64,000 nt of DNA from Gemmatimonadaceae bacterium (GCA_026706075.1 JAPOZM010000122.1:62001-126000), one strand, 5' to 3'; positions 42,581 to 51,272 are shown, counted from the stretch's first letter. Program-made: numbers and translations. The notes: generated by a model not told the origin, from the sequence alone.

Positions 42581-43216
42581 ATGGCGATCCGATTGGGCGA
42601 TGAAGCGCCCGACTTCACAGCCGAGACCACGGAAGGAACGATCTCCTTCCACGAGTGGATCGGGGACGGCTGGGCCGTCCTGTTCTCCCATCCCGCCGAC
42701 TTCACCCCGGTCTGCACCACCGAGCTGGGCACGGTGGCCAAGCTCAAGTCCGAGTTCGAGAAGCGCAACGTAAAGATCATCGCCCTGAGCGTCGATCCCG
42801 TCGATGCTCACGACCGCTGGATCGGGGACATCAACGAAACCCAGAACACGACTGTCAACTTTCCCCTGATCGCCGATCCGGAACGGAAGGTCTCCGACCT
42901 CTACGACATGATCCATCCGAACGCGCTCGACAACCTGACGGTGCGCTCCGTCTTCGTCATCGGCCCCGACAAGAAGGTCAAACTCACCCTGACCTACCCG
43001 GCCTCGACGGGCCGCAATTTCGACGAGATCCTGCGGGTGATCGACTCCCTGCAGCTGACCGCCGAATACTCGGTGGCCACCCCGGCCAACTGGACCGACG
43101 GTGAGGACTGCATCGTCGTGCCGGCCGTCTCCGACGAGGATGCCAGGAGCAAGTTCCCGAAGGGCTTCGAGACGGTGAAGCCGTATCTCAGGGTTACGCC
43201 CCAACCGAACCGGTAG
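42581..43216 (+). CDS. 1-Cys peroxiredoxin (Prx6 type)
   Basis: This 211-residue protein carries the peroxidatic motif FTPVCTTELG with C45 and the long C-terminal domain of the Prx6 group (ATPANWTDGEDCIVVPAVSDEDA). It reduces H2O2 and alkyl hydroperoxides in the cytoplasm. A second cysteine in the DCIVVP segment is common in the group. AGAGGAG lies ahead of the ATG at 42581, which gives the normal family start; the in-frame ATG 63 bases upstream lies in the divergent promoter region. No thioredoxin or reductase gene is adjacent. Confidence 0.95.
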   Translation: MAIRLGDEAPDFTAETTEGTISFHEWIGDGWAVLFSHPADFTPVCTTELGTVAKLKSEFEKRNVKIIALSVDPVDAHDRWIGDINETQNTTVNFPLIADPERKVSDLYDMIHPNALDNLTVRSVFVIGPDKKVKLTLTYPASTGRNFDEILRVIDSLQLTAEYSVATPANWTDGEDCIVVPAVSDEDARSKFPKGFETVKPYLRVTPQPNR

Positions 43217-43257
43217 CCCCGCTGCTCCCATCCGTCCCCGGAGCCGGAGGAGGCGCC

Positions 43258-43728
43258 TCAGAAAGGCAGCCCGTCGTCCTCCAGCGCTCCCGGGGAACGG
43301 GTGGCCGTCGCCCCGGGAGCCGCCTCCTCCTCCCGCCCGTACAGGAGATCGAGCTCTCCGGGCCCCCCGACGCCGTCGACGAGGCGGAGGTCGGCGACGA
43401 CGATCTCGGTCACGCTGTGCCGGTGACCCTTGCCGTCTTCCCACTTGCGGGTCTGCAGGCGCCCCTCCACGTAGATCCGGACCCCCTTGCGCAGGTGCTG
43501 GCTGGCGACCTCCGCCAGCCGGCGCCAGAGCACGAGGCGATGCCACTCCGTGCGCCGCCGGCGGCCGCCCTTGCGGTCGGTCCAGGACTCGTCCGTGGCG
43601 AGACTGGCGGTGGTCACCTGGGTGCCGGAGGGGGTGAAGCGGGTCTCCGGATCGTCGCCCAGGTTGCCAACGAGGGTCACCTTGTTGAGGCACCTGCCCG
43701 GTACCGGGCGCGGCAGGAGATCAGACAT
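43258..43728 (-). CDS. ssb: Single-stranded DNA-binding protein
   Basis: This 156-residue protein has one OB fold (about 15-115: LNKVTLVGNLGDDPE, WHRLVLWRRLAEVASQHLRKG, VYVEGRLQ-like strand IYVEGRLQTRKW) and a C-terminal acidic tip EDDGLPF, close to the DDDIPF partner-binding tail of bacterial SSB. The basic RKGGRRRR insertion in the OB loop is unusual. The ATG at 43728 overlaps the last 8 bases of the small HTH gene, so the two are coupled and share the promoter at 43984-44012. It protects ssDNA and recruits repair and replication proteins; recG lies on the same strand 1.5 kb upstream. Confidence 0.94.
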   Translation of the reverse strand: MSDLLPRPVPGRCLNKVTLVGNLGDDPETRFTPSGTQVTTASLATDESWTDRKGGRRRRTEWHRLVLWRRLAEVASQHLRKGVRIYVEGRLQTRKWEDGKGHRHSVTEIVVADLRLVDGVGGPGELDLLYGREEEAAPGATATRSPGALEDDGLPF

Positions 43729-43903
43729 CGCCCTTGTCCGGCGGGGTGCGGCGCTTGCGCCGCGCCTGCGGGGTCTCGATGCCGTAGCGGCGGCACAGGC
43801 GCCCGAAACTGCCCGGGGCGATGCCGAGGGCCAGCCCGGCGTCGCGGTTGCTGGCGTAGATCCGAGCGGCTCGTGCGATCCGCGCGCGGTCGAACTGCTC
43901 CAT
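43721..43903 (-). CDS. Small Fis/NtrC-type helix-turn-helix protein
   Basis: This 60-residue basic protein consists of one HTH unit: an ARAARIYASNRDAGLALGI helix pair, then SFGRLCRRYGIETP as recognition helix, and a basic tail QARRKRRTPPDK. The pattern resembles the Fis or NtrC C-terminal DNA-binding domain. AGGAGG lies 9 bases before the ATG, codon use matches its neighbours, and ssb starts within its last codons, so I judge it a real gene. It may bind the inverted repeat in its own promoter, but that is inference from position. Confidence 0.72.
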   Translation of the reverse strand: MEQFDRARIARAARIYASNRDAGLALGIAPGSFGRLCRRYGIETPQARRKRRTPPDKGDV

Positions 43904-43972
43904 GACTCGGAACCTCCTGGAGTCGAGGTTGACGTGAGCGGGCCTGATCGGCGGAGGATCCGATCGACCCTG

Positions 43973-44007
43973 AGATGCACATAAGTTTACTGTTCATATG
44001 TGCATCT
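43973..44007. promoter_or_regulatory. 11-bp inverted repeat over the HTH-ssb promoter (candidate operator)
   Basis: AGATGCACATA (43973-43983) and its exact complement TATGTGCATCT (43997-44007) flank a 13-base centre that contains the -10 box. Arm centres are 24 bases apart, slightly more than two helical turns, so a dimer or pair of dimers could bind one face and block RNA polymerase. Each arm is itself close to a palindrome (ATGyrCAT). There is no T-tract, so a terminator is unlikely. Confidence 0.6.
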
Positions 44008-44012
44008 GTCAA
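43984..44012 (-). promoter_or_regulatory. Promoter of the HTH-ssb operon
   Basis: Consensus TTGACA (44012-44007), a 17-base spacer and TAAACT (43989-43984) on the minus strand form the best sigma-70 promoter I found in the window. Transcription would start near 43977, giving a leader of about 74 bases to the HTH start. The -35 box lies about 20 bases after the aminotransferase stop, so ssb is separate from the recG unit. Confidence 0.68.
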
Positions 44013-44031
44013 CCCTCGGAACCGGGAGGGA

Positions 44032-45183
44032 TCACGCCCGTCGCGTCCCCACCTCCTCCAGCACCTCCAGAACCCTGGCGACATCGGCAGTGCCGTTGTA
44101 GACGTGGCCCGAGATGCGCACGCGGCCGTATTCCCCCCACACCAGGACTCCCCGCGCCGCGAGCCTCCGCGACAGGGCCGCGGCGTCCTCGTCCAGAAAG
44201 CAGGTGTTGCCCGAGCGCCCCGGCCTCCGCGAGGGGCTGATCACGGTTCGCCCCAGGGACCTGAGTCCCGCGTCGATCGCTTCCGAGAGGTCGCGGGCAT
44301 GCTCTTGGGCGGCCTCGACCCCGATCGCCTCGAGATGGGACAGCGCCCGCTCCAGGAACATGATGACGAGCATGGCCGGGTTCCCCGGCTCGAGGCGCTC
44401 GGGCATGGGCCGCACCGCCACCTCCGGGCTTCGAACAGCCCCCTGCTCCGGCCACACGGCCAGGTTGCGCCAGCCGAAACAGCTGTCCCGGACCGCCTCG
44501 CCGGCCCGCTCGCTCAGGTAGCATGGCGCGGTGCCGTGGGTGGCCAGCATCCACTTGTAGCTGCTGCTCACGCACAGGTCCGTCACCGCGGCGGGCACCC
44601 TCACGACTCCCGAGGCGTGGGTGGCGTCGACGGCCAGCAGGCACCCCGGATGGGCGGTCAGCCCCCGCGCCAGGGCCTCGACATCCAGGTTCTGCCCCGT
44701 GTAGAAGCCCACCTGGCTCACGGCGAGGACGCGGGTCCTGTCGTCGACGGCGGCCAGCAGCTCCTCCTCCCCGACGCACCAGTCCTGGTGCGGCACCATG
44801 CGCACCTCGACCCCGAGGCTGGCGATCTCCCGCCAGGCATACGCCACGGAGGGAAACTCGAGGTCGTCGGTGACGATGTTGTCACCGGACCGCCAGGGCA
44901 GACCCCGGGCCAGCCAGCCCATGCCCTCGGCCGCCGAGGGCACGAAGGCCACGCGGTCCCTCGGGACCCCCCACAGGCGGGCCATCCGCCCGCGGCAGCT
45001 CTCCCCCCGGCGGTAGATCTCCTCACGGCCTTCGAGGCCGCCGCTCTTGAGGCGGGCGAACTCGCCATGGACCTGGTCATACTCCTTCAGCCAGGGCGCC
45101 TCCCCTCCCGTACACAGGTGAGCGACTCCGTCGATTCCGGTGAACATCCCCGGGTCCAGCAGCGGTGTGATCTCCCCTGTCAT
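44032..45183 (-). CDS. Class V PLP-dependent aminotransferase family protein
   Basis: This 383-residue fold-type I enzyme has FVPSAAEGMGWLARGL (phosphate site) near 83, LLAVDATHASG with the PLP-pairing Asp near 190, and SSSYKWMLATHG with the Schiff-base Lys near 212. It resembles cysteine desulfurases and related beta-lyases or epimerases, but the catalytic-Cys loop of IscS/SufS is not obvious. The reaction is unassigned. ATG 45183 overlaps the recG stop (ATGA) with GGAGAGGAG upstream, so it is the second gene of a recG unit, an unexplained pairing. Confidence 0.83.
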   Translation of the reverse strand: MTGEITPLLDPGMFTGIDGVAHLCTGGEAPWLKEYDQVHGEFARLKSGGLEGREEIYRRGESCRGRMARLWGVPRDRVAFVPSAAEGMGWLARGLPWRSGDNIVTDDLEFPSVAYAWREIASLGVEVRMVPHQDWCVGEEELLAAVDDRTRVLAVSQVGFYTGQNLDVEALARGLTAHPGCLLAVDATHASGVVRVPAAVTDLCVSSSYKWMLATHGTAPCYLSERAGEAVRDSCFGWRNLAVWPEQGAVRSPEVAVRPMPERLEPGNPAMLVIMFLERALSHLEAIGVEAAQEHARDLSEAIDAGLRSLGRTVISPSRRPGRSGNTCFLDEDAAALSRRLAARGVLVWGEYGRVRISGHVYNGTADVARVLEVLEEVGTRRA

Positions 45184-47309
45184 GGACACTCCTCTCCTCC
45201 CTCGCCCTCCTCGTCGATGGCGATCCGGGCCTCGGCGCGCGCCGGCTCGAGGAGATCCTCGTCGCGCAGCAGGTGGGCCACCCGGAGCTCCGGCATCCCC
45301 GCCTGTCTCGTGCCCATCACCTCTCCTGGTCCCCTCAGTTCCAAATCCTTTCGTGCCAGTTCGAAACCATCCATGGTCTCACACAATGAATGAAGTCTGG
45401 CCCGGGCGCCTGCGTCGTCCTCGCCCGAAGCGTGGTCCACGAGGATGCAATAGGCCGCCGACGCCCCCCGGCCGACGCGGCCTCGCAACTGGTGCAACTG
45501 CGCGAGGCCGAAGCGCTCGGCGTGCTCCACCACCATCACCGCGGCGTTCGGGACGTCGACCCCGACCTCGATGACCGTGGTCGCCACCAGGACGTCGATC
45601 TCCCCTTCGGCGAACCGGCTCATGATGCCGGTCTTGTCGTCGGCTGACAGCCGTCCGTGCAGGAGTTCCAACCGCAGCTCCTTCAACGGTCCCCGGGCCA
45701 GTTCCTCGAAGCCGGCCCGGGCCGAGTTGAGATCGGAGCGCTCCGACTCCTCGATGACCGGATAGACCACGTAGGCCTGGCGTCCCTCCGCCACCTGGTC
45801 GACGAGAAAGGCGTGGATCCGTTCCCGGTGGGAGGGGTCCCGCCGGACGGTGCGCACCGCCTGGCGCCCCGGCGGCATCTCGTCGATGACCGAGACCGCC
45901 AGATCGCCGTAGAGAGTCATGGCGAGGGAGCGGGGGATCGGCGTGGCGGTCATGATCAGCAGGTCGATCCCCTCGCCCTTGGCCGACAGGCGAGTGCGCT
46001 GGGCGACGCCGAAGCGATGCTGCTCGTCGACCACGGCCAGCCCCAGCCGTGCGAAGCAGACCCCTTCCTCGATCAGGGCGTGGGTGCCGACCGCGATGCG
46101 GACGGCGCCGCTGGCGATCCCCGTCAGGAGCTCGCGGCGCACCACCGCCCGCTGGCCCCCCTTCAGGAGGACAATTCCCTCGACGCCCGCGGGCGAGGCG
46201 AGGCGGCGCAGGGTGTGGAAGTGCTGCTCGGCGAGGATCTCGGTGGGAGCCATGAGGGCCGTCTGGCAGCCGCTCTCCACGGCGGCCAGGGCGGCGCACA
46301 GGGCGACCAGGGTCTTGCCCGAACCCACGTCGCCGTGCAGGAGCCGGCGCATGGGGCGGGGCCGTGCCATGTCGGCGCCGATTTCGTCGATGACCCGCAG
46401 TTGCGCAGCCGTCGGCTCGAAGGGGATGGAGGCGAGGAGCCGGGGAACCAGCTCCCGGCTGGCGGGGATGGCACGGCCCGGGCGTCCGGCCAGCTGCCGG
46501 CGCCGGCGCTCGAGCTCGCGCTGGAGCAGGAACAGCTCCTCGAAGGCGAGCCGGCGGCGGGCGCGCTCGGCCGCCCCGAGGTCGGCGGGGAAGTGGGCGT
46601 CCTGCAGGGCCTGGCCGAGGCCCATCAGTCCCTGCCGCGCCTCCCCTCCCCCGGGCAGCTGCGTGCCCACGGAGGACAGCGAGCGCGTCAGGGCATCGCG
46701 CATGAGACGCCGGAAACCGCGGCTGCCCAGGCCGCGCTCCTTCATCTCCGCGCTGGAGCCGTAGAGGGGGACGACGGTCCCCGTGTGCAGCAGTCCGGCC
46801 CGGACGGTCTCGGCGTCGGAGAGGTGTTCGTACTCGGGGTGGCTCACCTGGCGCCGGCCGCGGTAGATCTCGACGCGGCCGCTGAGAGCGATCACGTCCC
46901 CGGCCTCGAAGGTGTGGTACCGGGCCCCCTGGAACCACACGCACCGCAGTCTGCCGCTGCCGTCCTCGACCTCCACGCTGTGCGGGGGCGAGCGCCGGCC
47001 GCGGCGGACGGGGGGCGGCGGCCGGGAGGCGGTCCGGACGGTGCCGACGAGGGTGACCTCCTCGCCGATGGGGGCCTCGGCGATGGGAACGATCCGGCTG
47101 CGGTCGATGAACCGGCGGGGCAGCCGGGCGAGGAGATCGGCGGCGGTGGCCAGGCCCAGCTTGCGCAGGGCCCGGGCTCGCAGACGGCCGATCCCCGGCA
47201 CCTCCTCGATGGCGAGGCGCGCCGGTTCGCCGTCGAGGAGCGGCAGCGCCGGAGCGACCTCGACCGGCGCCTCCAAGGGGCCGGCGGGGGGTTTCTCACC
47301 GGCGGGCAT
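45180..47309 (-). CDS. recG: ATP-dependent DNA helicase RecG
   Basis: This 709-residue superfamily-2 helicase has the N-terminal wedge/OB domain (about 35-170, starting VPGIGRLRARALRKLG). Helicase motifs follow: MRRLLHGDVGSGKT (I), MAPTEILAEQH (Ia), VVDEQHRFGV (II), MTATPIPRSLA (III), and VATTVIEVGVDVPNA and QLRGRVGRG (V, VI). The C-terminal TRQAGMPELR block is also typical. It regresses stalled forks and processes Holliday and D-loop structures. A Pro/Ala-rich leader of about 30 residues precedes the first domain. The divergent membrane-protein gene lies 150 bases upstream. Confidence 0.97.
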   Translation of the reverse strand: MPAGEKPPAGPLEAPVEVAPALPLLDGEPARLAIEEVPGIGRLRARALRKLGLATAADLLARLPRRFIDRSRIVPIAEAPIGEEVTLVGTVRTASRPPPPVRRGRRSPPHSVEVEDGSGRLRCVWFQGARYHTFEAGDVIALSGRVEIYRGRRQVSHPEYEHLSDAETVRAGLLHTGTVVPLYGSSAEMKERGLGSRGFRRLMRDALTRSLSSVGTQLPGGGEARQGLMGLGQALQDAHFPADLGAAERARRRLAFEELFLLQRELERRRRQLAGRPGRAIPASRELVPRLLASIPFEPTAAQLRVIDEIGADMARPRPMRRLLHGDVGSGKTLVALCAALAAVESGCQTALMAPTEILAEQHFHTLRRLASPAGVEGIVLLKGGQRAVVRRELLTGIASGAVRIAVGTHALIEEGVCFARLGLAVVDEQHRFGVAQRTRLSAKGEGIDLLIMTATPIPRSLAMTLYGDLAVSVIDEMPPGRQAVRTVRRDPSHRERIHAFLVDQVAEGRQAYVVYPVIEESERSDLNSARAGFEELARGPLKELRLELLHGRLSADDKTGIMSRFAEGEIDVLVATTVIEVGVDVPNAAVMVVEHAERFGLAQLHQLRGRVGRGASAAYCILVDHASGEDDAGARARLHSLCETMDGFELARKDLELRGPGEVMGTRQAGMPELRVAHLLRDEDLLEPARAEARIAIDEEGEGGEECP

Positions 47310-47379
47310 GGTCTCCGGAGTCGTCGATCATCCGCTCGACTTCGGAGGGCAGGCCCGGGGCCGCTCGTCCGGCAGCCGG

Positions 47380-47409
47380 TTGACGATCCGGGAGCCAACC
47401 CGGTAGACT
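47380..47409 (+). promoter_or_regulatory. Candidate promoter for the small membrane protein gene
   Basis: TTGACG (47380-47385) and TAGACT (47404-47409), 18 bases apart, lie between recG and the rightward gene, about 50 bases before its GTG start. Confidence 0.45.
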
Positions 47410-47459
47410 TGATGCCTCCCTCCCCACGGACTTCCCCACCGCCAGCGCGTTCCTGACAG

Positions 47460-47939
47460 GTGCCCGAACGCCCGTCGTTTTCCCATTTCCTGATCGGGGC
47501 CGCCGCCTTCGAGCGCCCCTCCTTCCTCTACGCCTACCTCGTCACCTGGCTGCATCTGCTGGTCAGCGTGCCGATCCTCGTCTTCGGGAAGGAGGTCGCC
47601 CTCCTCGCCGCCCTGCCGCCGATGGCCGTCAGCTCCGTGAGCCTCGGGGTCCTCGTGTACGGCCTGGCGGCGCGGAGACACGGGCTGCTGGTCAACCTCC
47701 TGCCTTATGCCGTCGGCCTGCGCCGCGCCCTCGACCCGCCCTCCCTGGACTATGTCTTCCTCCTCGTGGCCGTCGTCATCTCCCTCACCTCCGTCTACCT
47801 GGTGCTGTCCGACGAGTACCGGCGCTTCACCCGTGAGCAGGGCGGGGGTGAGCGCGGCCCTCCCCTCGGCGTCACCCTCGGCACGGGCGCCGCGATCCTG
47901 CTGCTGCTGATCTACGGCATCCACCTCCCGCTCCGCTGA
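47460..47939 (+). CDS. Small integral membrane protein of unknown function
   Basis: This 159-residue protein has four hydrophobic helices (about residues 25-42, 45-70, 92-115, 135-155) joined by short loops with basic residues (AARRHG, DEYRRFTREQ). Third-position GC is as high as in neighbouring genes, which supports coding. The start is GTG 47460 with no clear ribosome site, and no ATG lies near. It resembles inner-membrane Yip1-like small proteins in size and topology, but I do not recognise the family. It converges with the mraY-like gene 16 bases away. Confidence 0.6.
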   Translation: MPERPSFSHFLIGAAAFERPSFLYAYLVTWLHLLVSVPILVFGKEVALLAALPPMAVSSVSLGVLVYGLAARRHGLLVNLLPYAVGLRRALDPPSLDYVFLLVAVVISLTSVYLVLSDEYRRFTREQGGGERGPPLGVTLGTGAAILLLLIYGIHLPLR

Positions 47940-47955
47940 TCCCCCTTCCGGCGCT

Positions 47956-49062
47956 TCAGCGGATCTTCAGGGTCGCAAGCCCCATGAGGGCAAGGATTCC
48001 GGCGATGATCCAGAAGCGGATGACGATCTTGGTGTCGGCCAGCCCGCAGGCCTGGAAGTGGTGATGCACGGGAGCGCTCCGGAAGAACCGCCGGCCCAGC
48101 CAGCGGATGCCGATCTTCTCCTGGATCACCACCGAGAGGGCCTCGCCGACGAAGACGCCTCCGACGATGAGAAAGAGGAACTCCTGCTTCACCAGGACGA
48201 CGACGGTCCCCAGGAGCCCGCCCAGGGCCATGGAGCCGGTGTCTCCCATGATGACGTTGGCCGGGTAGGAGTTGAACCACAGGAAGCCGAGACAGGCGCC
48301 GAAGACGGTGCAGCAGATGATCGTGACCTCTCCGGCTCCCGGGGTGAAGGGGAAGATGAGGAAGTCGGAGATCTCGGCGTGGCTGGCCACATAGGCGAAG
48401 ACCCCGTACACGGCGGCGGCGAAGGCGGCGGGCACCACGGCGAGCCCGTCGATGCCGTCGGCGATGTTCACGGAGTTGGCGATGGCCACGACGGTGAAGG
48501 CGATGAAGGGGACGTAGCCGATGCCGAGATCGATGACCGGGGTCTTGACGAAGGGCAGGTAGAGCTTGGTGGCCAGCCCCGCGGGCATGGGGGACAGGGG
48601 CTCGATGACGAAGGCCAGCCCGAAGGCCAACCCGAAGAGGGCCTGGAGGACGAGCTTGGCCGATTCCGAGAGCCCGCGGTCGCTCGTGCCGTGGCGGACC
48701 TTCAGATGGTCGTCGAGAGACCCCAGCGCCCCGAACCAGATCACCGCCGCCAGGGTCATGAGGACGAAGGTCTCGTGCAGGCGGCACCACAGCAGGCAGC
48801 CGCCGAGGACGGCGGCCACCAGCAGGGGGCCGCCGTAGGTCTTGGTAGCGCGGGCAGTGGCCGGGGGGAAGTCGAAGCTGCGGCGCGTGTCCCGGCGGCC
48901 TCCGCGGTAGAGGGCGAGGATGACCCGGTCCCCGAAGAAGATGGTGAGCAGCAGGGCGGTGATGGCCCCGCCGATGGCGCGGAAGCTGATCGAGTCGAGG
49001 AGGCGCAGGAAGGACAGGGCCTCCACGCTCTCGTTCAGGTAGGTTCCGAGATAGTAGAGCAC
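47956..49062 (-). CDS. mraY: MraY-like phospho-sugar-pentapeptide transferase (variant)
   Basis: This 368-residue protein has about ten membrane helices and the family's core motifs: LDDHLK with D117-D118, NSVNIADGIDGLA, MGDTGSMALGG with the third catalytic Asp, and the APVHHHF loop. The ending IVIRFWIIAGILALMGLATLKIR type is that of MraY. MraY moves phospho-MurNAc-pentapeptide from UDP to undecaprenyl phosphate, making lipid I. The otherwise conserved GTPTMGG loop is ATKTYGG (72-78). It follows a MurG-HEAT fusion by 7 bases and no other mur or fts gene is near, so it may be a second copy with another substrate. Confidence 0.88.
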   Translation of the reverse strand: MLYYLGTYLNESVEALSFLRLLDSISFRAIGGAITALLLTIFFGDRVILALYRGGRRDTRRSFDFPPATARATKTYGGPLLVAAVLGGCLLWCRLHETFVLMTLAAVIWFGALGSLDDHLKVRHGTSDRGLSESAKLVLQALFGLAFGLAFVIEPLSPMPAGLATKLYLPFVKTPVIDLGIGYVPFIAFTVVAIANSVNIADGIDGLAVVPAAFAAAVYGVFAYVASHAEISDFLIFPFTPGAGEVTIICCTVFGACLGFLWFNSYPANVIMGDTGSMALGGLLGTVVVLVKQEFLFLIVGGVFVGEALSVVIQEKIGIRWLGRRFFRSAPVHHHFQACGLADTKIVIRFWIIAGILALMGLATLKIR

Positions 49063-49069
49063 GGCGGAT

Positions 49070-51142
49070 TCAGGAAGCCGCGGGGTCCATGCGCTCCAGG
49101 TCCCCGCTGTCGCGGTCCGGATCTCTCTCCAGGCCTTCGCGAACCCGGCGGGACAGGGAGTCCAGGCTGTCCTTCAGGGGGAAGGCGGGCTCGAAGCTAG
49201 GTGAGGTCGAGAGAATCTGCTCCACGTCGGCGGCCACATCCCCGGCGTGCACGACCTGCCGTTCCAGCAAACCCTCCAGGGCGTGGACCGTCTCCTGGCG
49301 ACAGTGCCAGTCGGGGTGCACGTAGAACCTGCGCAGGTCCGCCAGACGCTCGGGGCGGCAGCCGACACGCCCCAGGGCCTGCAGGGATGCGGCGACGACG
49401 GAGCTCGCACGGTCGTCGAGGGCACGGACGAGAGCCGCCTCCACCTCCTCGTCCCCCGGGTCCGTCTGCTCGCCGAGGAGGCGGGCGGCGGCGACTCTCA
49501 CCTCGAAGTAGGGGTCCCGGGCGAGGGCTTCCAGGACCGCGGACCGAGCCTGGGGTCCGGCCCGCCGCAGGCCGATCATGGAAAGGGGGAAGTCGATGGC
49601 GTTGCGCCTGAGGATGCCGGGATGCCGGTAGTCGCCGCCGACGATGCGCTGGAGCCGGCTGGTGGGCGAGCGGTCTTCGATCAGGTCGAGGACGAGAGGC
49701 AGGCGCTCCTCGTAGGCCAGCAGGCCCACCAGCTTGACCCCCACGTTGCGGTGCCCGCAGGGGATCTCGTACCAGCCCTCCGAGGCCAGGTGCCGGTCCG
49801 CCTGATAGCGAAGGTAGGCGAGTTCCATCGGGCACAGGGCCTGCACGCCCCCCGCCTCCTCGAGACGCCGGCGCACGTGGTGCAGGAGGCGGTTGGGGTC
49901 GGCGGGCACCCCCGGTGGCCCCGACACGGGGTACTCCAGCTTCGGGGCCGGCGGACGCCGGCCCTGTCCCAGGCCATCGATCTCGCCGAGGATCGCCTCC
50001 AGACTGTCCCGGCGGGGCGCCGAGGCGGCGGCGGCGGCCATCTGCCGACGCTCCTCCGGCCGGTCCAGAAGCTCGAGGACCGCGGCGGCGAGGCGGGACC
50101 CGCCGACCCCCATCTCGACGCGCTCCTCGCGGGGGCGCCAGCTGGCTTCCTCGAAGAGGACGCGGGCAGCCCCGGCCGCCTGAAGGGCCATGGCGTTGAT
50201 CGCCTGGTGGTCCTCCGCCGCCGTCGACAGGGGCAGGATCAGCGCCGGCAGGCCGCAGACGCCGACCTCGGTGAGGGTGCTCATTCCGCCCCGGCATACC
50301 ACGAGGTCGGCGGCGGCGTAGGCGGTCTCGATCTCCTCGATGTAGTCGAACCGGCGGTACCAGTGGTCGTAGTCCTGGAGGCCGGCCTCCTCCAGGGCCC
50401 GGGAGGTCTCGGCCACGGGGTCGTAGCCCTCCGAGACGTGGGCCCCCGTGCCGTGGAGGACGATCAGTTCCTCCGCCCGGGAAGCCAGAAGCGGCAGGGC
50501 CTCGACGATGGCCCGGTTGATCGTCCTCGACCCCTGAGACCCTCCAAAGACGAACAGGACCATCCGGTCCCCTTCGATGTTCCAGGCCGCCCGCGCTCCC
50601 TTTCGGTCGAGGCATGTCAACTCGCGGCGCACCGGGAACCCGACCACGGCCACCCGTTTCATGTCGAACCAGCGCGCGGCCTGCTCGAAGACGAGGCCGA
50701 TGCGGTCGGCGATGCGGCCCACGGCCTGGTTCAGCAACCCGGGATGGGCATTCGGCTCGTAGGCGAAGATCCGCGCCCGGCTGAGTCCGATCCTGCGCAG
50801 GAAACCGCTGGCGAACAGGATCGGGGCGCTCGCGAAGCCGCCGGTGGCGAAGACCACGTCGGGGCGGAAGCGCAGCAGAACCAGGATGCCCCCGGCGACG
50901 CCGGCGGCCAGGGTCAGGCCGAACCGGAGCAGGGGCAGGACACGCCGGGTCCTCGGGAAGGGCCTCGAGGGCAACCGCTTGAGCGGGTAGCCCCGGCCGG
51001 GCACGACGCGCTCCTCCAGCCGGCCGCGGACGCCCACGTACAGGACCCGCGCCTCGGGTTGGCGGCGCCGGATCTCGTCGGCCACCGCCACCGCCGGGTA
51101 GACATGGCCGCCGGTACCGCCGCCGGTGAACAGGTATCTCAC
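49070..51142 (-). CDS. MurG-like glycosyltransferase fused to C-terminal HEAT repeats
   Basis: This 690-residue protein's first part (1-390) is a GT28 enzyme of MurG type: FTGGGTGGHVYPAVAVADEI, ATGGFASAP near 100, FGGSQGSRTINRA near 200, and the UDP-sugar-binding LPLSTAAEDHQAINA near 305. The usual HEQNxxPG is YEPNAHPG. Residues about 410-690 are helical HEAT-like repeats (EALARDPYFEVRVAAARLLGEQ, LDDRASSVVAASLQALGRVG). MurG adds GlcNAc to lipid I; a HEAT-fused version should have an extra partner. GTG 51142 gives the conserved N-terminus with no residues ahead of it. Confidence 0.86.
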   Translation of the reverse strand: MRYLFTGGGTGGHVYPAVAVADEIRRRQPEARVLYVGVRGRLEERVVPGRGYPLKRLPSRPFPRTRRVLPLLRFGLTLAAGVAGGILVLLRFRPDVVFATGGFASAPILFASGFLRRIGLSRARIFAYEPNAHPGLLNQAVGRIADRIGLVFEQAARWFDMKRVAVVGFPVRRELTCLDRKGARAAWNIEGDRMVLFVFGGSQGSRTINRAIVEALPLLASRAEELIVLHGTGAHVSEGYDPVAETSRALEEAGLQDYDHWYRRFDYIEEIETAYAAADLVVCRGGMSTLTEVGVCGLPALILPLSTAAEDHQAINAMALQAAGAARVLFEEASWRPREERVEMGVGGSRLAAAVLELLDRPEERRQMAAAAASAPRRDSLEAILGEIDGLGQGRRPPAPKLEYPVSGPPGVPADPNRLLHHVRRRLEEAGGVQALCPMELAYLRYQADRHLASEGWYEIPCGHRNVGVKLVGLLAYEERLPLVLDLIEDRSPTSRLQRIVGGDYRHPGILRRNAIDFPLSMIGLRRAGPQARSAVLEALARDPYFEVRVAAARLLGEQTDPGDEEVEAALVRALDDRASSVVAASLQALGRVGCRPERLADLRRFYVHPDWHCRQETVHALEGLLERQVVHAGDVAADVEQILSTSPSFEPAFPLKDSLDSLSRRVREGLERDPDRDSGDLERMDPAAS

Positions 51143-51272
51143 GGAAGGGCCGATCGATGAGTCGCCGCGAGGGGCCGCGCGAGCGACAATTGCTGGCCGG
51201 GGGAGCTGTCGGGGAGGGATCCTGTTTCCCAGTATACGGACGGGGTCCGGGTCCGACAACTCCGGGAACCCC

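Noticed and set aside
43973..44007. Rho-independent terminator for the aminotransferase gene
   Set aside because: The inverted repeat is AT-rich with a 13-base loop and no T-tract, and it coincides with a near-consensus promoter; an operator explains it better.
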